A DNA stretch of 64,000 nucleotides from Cyclobacteriaceae bacterium (GTDB lineage Bacteria; Bacteroidota; Bacteroidia; Cytophagales; Cyclobacteriaceae). How positions within the stretch are numbered: position 1 is the first letter of the stretch; each line of letters starts with the position of its first letter. A program made the position numbers and the translations under genes. Where the stretch lies: assembly GCA_016787755.1 (NCBI GenBank), contig JAEUUA010000002.1, positions 186,001 through 250,000 of the forward strand, given 5' to 3'. Positions 59,757 to 64,000 of the stretch are shown here, in pieces. The notes under the pieces are model-generated. The model saw nothing but the letters and a program-made list of their open reading frames with translations. It was not told where the DNA came from and searched no databases.

Positions 59757-61814
59757 TTAAAGCCTGATTCGCGCCTGCAATTTAAGATCATTGCGGGTAT
59801 TCCCATCAATGGCTTCGCTTCCCGATCCAATTATATCGCGATCCGTGTAGCGAACATGCGCCCACCGAAACCAGAGATCCACTTTTTTAGAAACCGAGTA
59901 TTGAAGCAGGAGATAATTTCTGATTCCAACCCCATAGTAAGCCGGAAAGGAGAATGCGAGCCAAACATCGCGTTCGTAAACGTAGAGTCGGTTGTCATAA
60001 TCGTCTGTGTCAAATAAGGCATACCGGCCACTGATCGAAATCTTTCCTAACGCCCAGGTAACGTCTTGCAAGATCACCATTCCCCCGGTAGTGCTATCTC
60101 CGAACCGATAAGAACTAAATTGGGCTCTGGTTTTAAAGGAAAGGTGATTTGTAATCACATAGTCAACATTTATCCAATAGTTTCTCTTAACACCTTGGGC
60201 AGTCAGGTACAAATTCGTGTCGGTGGATAAGTTTCGCACTTTACTTTCTTCCCGCGCTTGAATAAACATGTAGACATTTTTTGATGGCTTGTAGTTGAAA
60301 CGAAAGAGCCATTCATTTCCTTGCGAGGGGGTATAACTTCGATAGCGTAACCATGAAAACTTAAACAAGTCAAAATATCCCGAAAAAGAATATTTTTTAT
60401 TCAATTGATATTTCCAGCCCCAGTAGATTCCACTTTCATTTTGTGGCGTGGAACTTTCTGAAAGTGCATTGCTGTAAAAAGTTTGGAAATCGCGATCATA
60501 CTTTCGGAAATACAAGGAAACATCGAACGAAGGAGTGAGGCTACCCATAATACCGGCAGTAACACCCATTCCTTCACCAATTGTTTTAGCTGCTTCACTA
60601 AAGAAAGCAAAGTTTCGATAGGTGTAATTCAGGAACAAACTCACGTTGGTATTTTGTTTTCCCTGGAAGTAATACTGATTGTACAACGTGGGTGTTCTTT
60701 TGAGGGGGAGGTTAAATAATGTTCGATGAATGATTGCGCCTGCATCTATGGATTTGTATCGATAGTTAAATACACCAGCCATATTTTGTTCGTGAAGGGT
60801 GCTTCGCTTTTCAATTTCACTTTGGGTGCGATGGAGCCCGGTATAGGTAAGGGACGACACAGAACTGAATTCGAACGTTGAATCCTGAACGGCATTTCCA
60901 TCCCGCCAGCGGGAAGAGAACATACTATGAAGCGTAATTCGGTTAGTAACCGAATAGGAGAGTGCGCCTCCGCGAAAATAACCGGCCTCATACAGAGACG
61001 TATACGGCATAAACCCAATGTTTGCTCTGCGGATAGTTGTAATAGCTTCTGCATTTTTGCCAATCCCAAAGGCTGAACCTAAGATTAACCCTTGACCAAA
61101 CTGAGCTTGAAAATCTCCAACGATTAAATTTTTAATTAGCCCTTTGTTTAGCACTTGGGCATGGAACGAAAGAAAATCAGCTCCATATTGTTTTTTGTTT
61201 GGATTCCAACTTAAAGTTTCTCCGGCATCTTTTTCAGCTGTAAAACCAACACTGAAATCCCCGGGTCTACTGGTGCGAAAGCGGGTATATAACCGATCGG
61301 GTGAACCAGCATACCGACTTCCTGGTGAAGTTTCTTCGCGATACCCTTTCTTTTCTTCGAGGGTGCGATCATATCGAAGAAGGAGATAGTTATTCTTCTC
61401 ATTCAAAATTCGGTTTAACAAGGATCTATTAATTCCTATTGCGGGATCAATCACTGTAACAAATTGAGTGAGACGCTGAAATGTTTCTTTGCTGAAACCT
61501 TGGATGGCTTGCAATTCAAATACAGAAATAAAACGACCGGTTTCTTCGCGATAATTAATGAGTGATTGGATTTGAGATTCATTCAGGATGTATAGTGAGC
61601 GCAGCTGCTCGGCTGTAATCAGGTTTAGATCAGCCGGATTAGAAAGCAGTTGAACCAGGTTTTCATATAATTCTTCATAGTTTAGATCATCATCTTGAAC
61701 GGCTACTATTTCATCGATTAGAATTTGTAAGTCAAAGTCTTTTCGGGGTAACGTTTGTGCTGTCATCAATGAGGGTAAGAGCATCGATACAGAAAGGAAT
61801 AAAAGTTTTCTCAT
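59757..61814 (-). CDS. Helix-hairpin-helix (ComEA-like) outer-membrane protein
   Basis: A protein of about 685 residues from ATG 61814, where the signal peptide MRKLLFLSVSMLLPSLMTAQ starts; an upstream ATG at 61838 adds eight residues and is less likely. An N-terminal helix-hairpin-helix pair (LNLITAEQLRSLYILNESQIQSLI, then FELQAIQGFSKETFQRL, about 55-125) resembles ComEA. The rest is a large beta-barrel of alternating strands ending DLKLQARIRL. Family members are found in Bacteroidota next to a PorV/PorQ-like gene. The start overlaps that gene's end by 4 bp. DNA uptake or outer-membrane assembly have been suggested for such proteins; neither can be proven here. Confidence 0.82.
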   Translation of the reverse strand: MRKLLFLSVSMLLPSLMTAQTLPRKDFDLQILIDEIVAVQDDDLNYEELYENLVQLLSNPADLNLITAEQLRSLYILNESQIQSLINYREETGRFISVFELQAIQGFSKETFQRLTQFVTVIDPAIGINRSLLNRILNEKNNYLLLRYDRTLEEKKGYREETSPGSRYAGSPDRLYTRFRTSRPGDFSVGFTAEKDAGETLSWNPNKKQYGADFLSFHAQVLNKGLIKNLIVGDFQAQFGQGLILGSAFGIGKNAEAITTIRRANIGFMPYTSLYEAGYFRGGALSYSVTNRITLHSMFSSRWRDGNAVQDSTFEFSSVSSLTYTGLHRTQSEIEKRSTLHEQNMAGVFNYRYKSIDAGAIIHRTLFNLPLKRTPTLYNQYYFQGKQNTNVSLFLNYTYRNFAFFSEAAKTIGEGMGVTAGIMGSLTPSFDVSLYFRKYDRDFQTFYSNALSESSTPQNESGIYWGWKYQLNKKYSFSGYFDLFKFSWLRYRSYTPSQGNEWLFRFNYKPSKNVYMFIQAREESKVRNLSTDTNLYLTAQGVKRNYWINVDYVITNHLSFKTRAQFSSYRFGDSTTGGMVILQDVTWALGKISISGRYALFDTDDYDNRLYVYERDVWLAFSFPAYYGVGIRNYLLLQYSVSKKVDLWFRWAHVRYTDRDIIGSGSEAIDGNTRNDLKLQARIRL

Positions 61815-62644
61815 TTCGCTTGCTTTCTGTTGAACCAATAGCTTGCTGAGGCTTGATGGCTTGCGCCAGTAAGGGTATTGAATTGAAACGCATAATCAGC
61901 CTGCAGATTTTTTCTTTTTGTACCTAACCCAAAAAATCCACTTTGCGGTTTTATGTTTACTCCACTCCGAACGAAAAACTTTTGTTTAAATGAGTATTCA
62001 AATCCTGTGCGCCAGATCAGATCATAGTCCAGGTCTTTATCAAGTTCTGACGTAATAAGAATGTTCTCTTGAGGTTTGAAGGTTAACCCGGCAGTAAGGC
62101 GAGTTGGCATTCGCTCAGAATTATAATCGTTATTGATTTTGGCTTGATTCAGATTCGTGATGTAGGCACCAATGGAGAGTTGATCCGTTAATCGAGTGAT
62201 GCCGCCAAAGTCGAGGCTCACCGTTGAATGAGTTCCAAATCCTTCTGCATAATATTGTATATAATTAACTTTTATTCCCAGGGATGTAATTCCAAATTTA
62301 TTCCCTAACCCGGCAGAAATGATTTGTTCGCTGTACAAGTCATCGCCAAACCGAAATACACCGATCGAACCAACGCCCCATCGCATAGGAGCGTTGAAGG
62401 CAAATGCCATTCGATTGGCATTCTTTAATTGGGTCCTTAGTTCATAGGCAACAGCTGCGGTTATTTTTTCCTGCGACCCGATGGATCCTACATTATTAAA
62501 GATACCCCACTCATCAGTAAGTCCTGAGGAGGCAAAAGCCATTCCGGCTGCCCGTGCTCCCATTTGTGTAGAAACGCTTTGGGTCTTTCCGGAATTAATA
62601 ACCGCGAGTAAGAGGAATAAGCCAATTAATCTAGTCACAGGCAA
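61811..62644 (-). CDS. PorV/PorQ-family outer-membrane protein (type IX secretion-related)
   Basis: A protein of 277 residues. The signal peptide ends near residue 20 (NSGKTQS). The opening SVSTQMGARAAGMAFASSGLTDEW is the UPF0164/PorV-type start (AGMGGA-like, often seen in FadL-related barrels), followed by FNNVGSIG and barrel strands to the final ASASYWFNRK. PorV and PorQ are outer-membrane barrels used by the type IX secretion system to recognise or anchor cargo. This shorter paralogue (277 residues against about 390 for PorV) may be a PorQ- or PorV-like adaptor, not PorV itself. Confidence 0.82.
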   Translation of the reverse strand: MPVTRLIGLFLLLAVINSGKTQSVSTQMGARAAGMAFASSGLTDEWGIFNNVGSIGSQEKITAAVAYELRTQLKNANRMAFAFNAPMRWGVGSIGVFRFGDDLYSEQIISAGLGNKFGITSLGIKVNYIQYYAEGFGTHSTVSLDFGGITRLTDQLSIGAYITNLNQAKINNDYNSERMPTRLTAGLTFKPQENILITSELDKDLDYDLIWRTGFEYSFKQKFFVRSGVNIKPQSGFFGLGTKRKNLQADYAFQFNTLTGASHQASASYWFNRKQAK

Positions 62645-62712
62645 ATCATTCGGTAATCTAAGATACCGGATTTACCTGAAATTTTATGGTTGAAATTCAA
62701 CGAACTAATTCG

Positions 62713-64000
62713 CTAAAACTCTTTTTTCATATGAAAGAAAAATCCCTGAGTTTTTTCACGGGTAAAGGTGTATTCTAAACGAAACACAGCATCATAGGCT
62801 GTGACAATGTCAATACCCGCTCCTGCGCCAGCCAATAGCTTATTAGACAAACGGGTATTAAAATTATTTTCCTGATAGTAGGGATAGTTCTCCACATAGC
62901 CCAGGTCAGCAAAACTTTTTAAATAAATTGTTAGCGGGAAGTAGCGAAATTGCTCAAGCGGCATTTGCTCTAAATCCCACGTGCGTGAATATATTTTTTT
63001 ACGGAACGTGGTTTTATTAAGAAAAAACTTGGGCCCTTCAATCACATACACTTCATATCCTTTTACCAATTGTTTTCGGTACCCTAAGGCACTATAAAGA
63101 TTGTACGGTTGGTGCAAAGGTGTACTTAGGTACGCGGAACTAAAGTTTGAGAGATAAAAATTTTTGGTGAGATCGAAATACCGGGCATAGGTTATATTGG
63201 CTTCCCACTGACTTACGTCAGTACCAAACCCTAAGCCTACTTTCTGGGCGAAGACTGTAAATTGATAACCCTTTAATGGATAAGCCACTACATCGCGATG
63301 TTCTGAATTAAACGAATAGGTGAGGGCGCCATAAATTTGATTCACACGATCATTTCCATAATAGTTTGGATTGAGTATAGCAATACTGTCAACGACATGA
63401 TTATTTTGATAAGAAAAGTTGAATGAATGGGTTTCGTAAAAAGATCTTCTGAACGTATAGGTAACGCCAAATCCTTTGGCTGTTTTTAAAACTTTTCTAC
63501 CTTCTTTAAAAACCAGTTTATGATCTTCTGTGTTGTAGCCCAAATTTTTTGGTTCACTGAAATTAAAATCGAAAATTAAGCCATGCTTTTGTTGGCGATC
63601 GATGTAAGGGATTCGATAACTTAATTCGAAGCGCCTGGTAAAGCCAAATTGAGCAGTGAGTCTGAGGGTTTCATTACGCCCTCGAAAATTGTATTGATAT
63701 AATCGCAATCCATAATTGACTCTTTTAAAATCGTGGTCATAATTTTGCCACCATTCGTTAAAATTACGATCAGATAATTCAAAGATTGGCACTGGAAACG
63801 TATACCATCGTTCATTCACTTCTATCAGCAAATCAACCTGGCTCTGAGTAACTTCCAGCCACCGAACTGTTACTGAATTAAACAGCCGGAGATTATAGAT
63901 TTTTCGTTGATCTTGAGGAAGTACTTTCTCAAGGCGTGTTGTACTAATGGTGTCGCCAGGTTTTAAGGTTAACTCTCTTGAGATAATTTTTTCCCGGGTG
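62713..64000 (-). CDS. BamA/TamA-like outer-membrane protein (5' partial)
   Basis: An Omp85-superfamily protein cut by the window edge; its start lies beyond 64000. The visible N-terminal part contains a POTRA-like domain (near 63840-64000: REKIISRELTLKPGDTIS, then KVLPQDQRKIYNLRLFNSV, the 'G..Y...D...' pattern). The remainder is the 16-strand surface-antigen barrel, with GYNTEDHKLVF, ALTYSFNSEHRDVVAYPLKGYQ and a terminal strand ending in Phe. It may be a second, smaller BamA-type paralogue with few POTRA domains. It is 68 bp upstream of the PorV/PorQ-like gene on the same strand and is probably co-transcribed. Confidence 0.88.
   Translation of the reverse strand, partial: TREKIISRELTLKPGDTISTTRLEKVLPQDQRKIYNLRLFNSVTVRWLEVTQSQVDLLIEVNERWYTFPVPIFELSDRNFNEWWQNYDHDFKRVNYGLRLYQYNFRGRNETLRLTAQFGFTRRFELSYRIPYIDRQQKHGLIFDFNFSEPKNLGYNTEDHKLVFKEGRKVLKTAKGFGVTYTFRRSFYETHSFNFSYQNNHVVDSIAILNPNYYGNDRVNQIYGALTYSFNSEHRDVVAYPLKGYQFTVFAQKVGLGFGTDVSQWEANITYARYFDLTKNFYLSNFSSAYLSTPLHQPYNLYSALGYRKQLVKGYEVYVIEGPKFFLNKTTFRKKIYSRTWDLEQMPLEQFRYFPLTIYLKSFADLGYVENYPYYQENNFNTRLSNKLLAGAGAGIDIVTAYDAVFRLEYTFTREKTQGFFFHMKKEF

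Overview
This 64 kb window is most likely chromosomal DNA of a member of the Bacteroidota, order Cytophagales. The evidence is the combination of a fused cbb3 oxidase subunit (CcoN-CcoO), PorV/PorQ-type and C25-type type IX secretion proteins, a PspC/GIN envelope protein next to PadR, A-rich leader regions with few Shine-Dalgarno sites, and a TTTG / TAnnTTTG promoter. I see no rRNA, tRNA, CRISPR array, transposase or phage gene. The window is cut at both ends: a DEAD-box helicase at the left and a BamA-like protein at the right.

Layout. 0-1.7 kb: end of an RNA helicase. 1.7-5.7 kb: a phenylacetyl-CoA epoxidase operon (paaA, a two-domain paaB, a small membrane protein, paaC, paaD) with a TetR regulator. 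6.3-8.5 kb: an ECF sigma factor, a membrane protein in the anti-sigma position and an outer-membrane beta-barrel. 8.6-12.9 kb: a beta-CASP nuclease and the padR-pspC pair. 13-22.2 kb: a giant C25 cysteine protease with a sorting domain, an FKBP isomerase, an interrupted secreted gene, a small beta-barrel and a class A penicillin-binding protein.

22.3-42 kb looks like an envelope and osmotic stress island. It holds a coiled-coil lipoprotein, a solo receiver protein and a 2888-residue cyclic beta-1,2-glucan synthase. It also holds several very small membrane or stress proteins (lmo0937-like, DUF1328, YtxH, CsbD and two unnamed), an AI-2E-type permease, an OmpA lipoprotein and a universal stress protein. 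In its middle lie a receiver protein, a sigma-54 enhancer-binding regulator and a CHASE3 histidine kinase. One small gene carries a textbook sigma-54 promoter, so I infer that this two-component system controls at least part of the island.

42-55.4 kb is a respiration module. A PAS histidine kinase overlaps an unusual receiver-CRP fusion regulator. Convergent to it runs a ten-gene cbb3 oxidase operon: universal stress protein, ccoI, an acetyl-CoA hydrolase/transferase, ccoS, ccoNO, ccoQ, a one-haem ccoP, ccoG, fixH and a SafE-like protein. FNR/CRP-like palindromes lie upstream of the operon, upstream of ccoNO, and between a second universal stress gene and the kinase. They suggest that the receiver-CRP protein or a relative controls microaerobic respiration.

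55.5-64 kb contains an RRM RNA-binding protein with a good promoter and a long leader, an NTF2-like protein, a gamma-glutamyltransferase and a GIN-domain protein. It ends with an outer-membrane group on the minus strand (BamA-like, PorV/PorQ-like, a ComEA-like helix-hairpin-helix barrel, a tiny membrane protein). Three short regions (18.7-19.0, 38.9-39.1 and 41.35 kb) look like coding sequence broken by indels, either real decay or assembly error.
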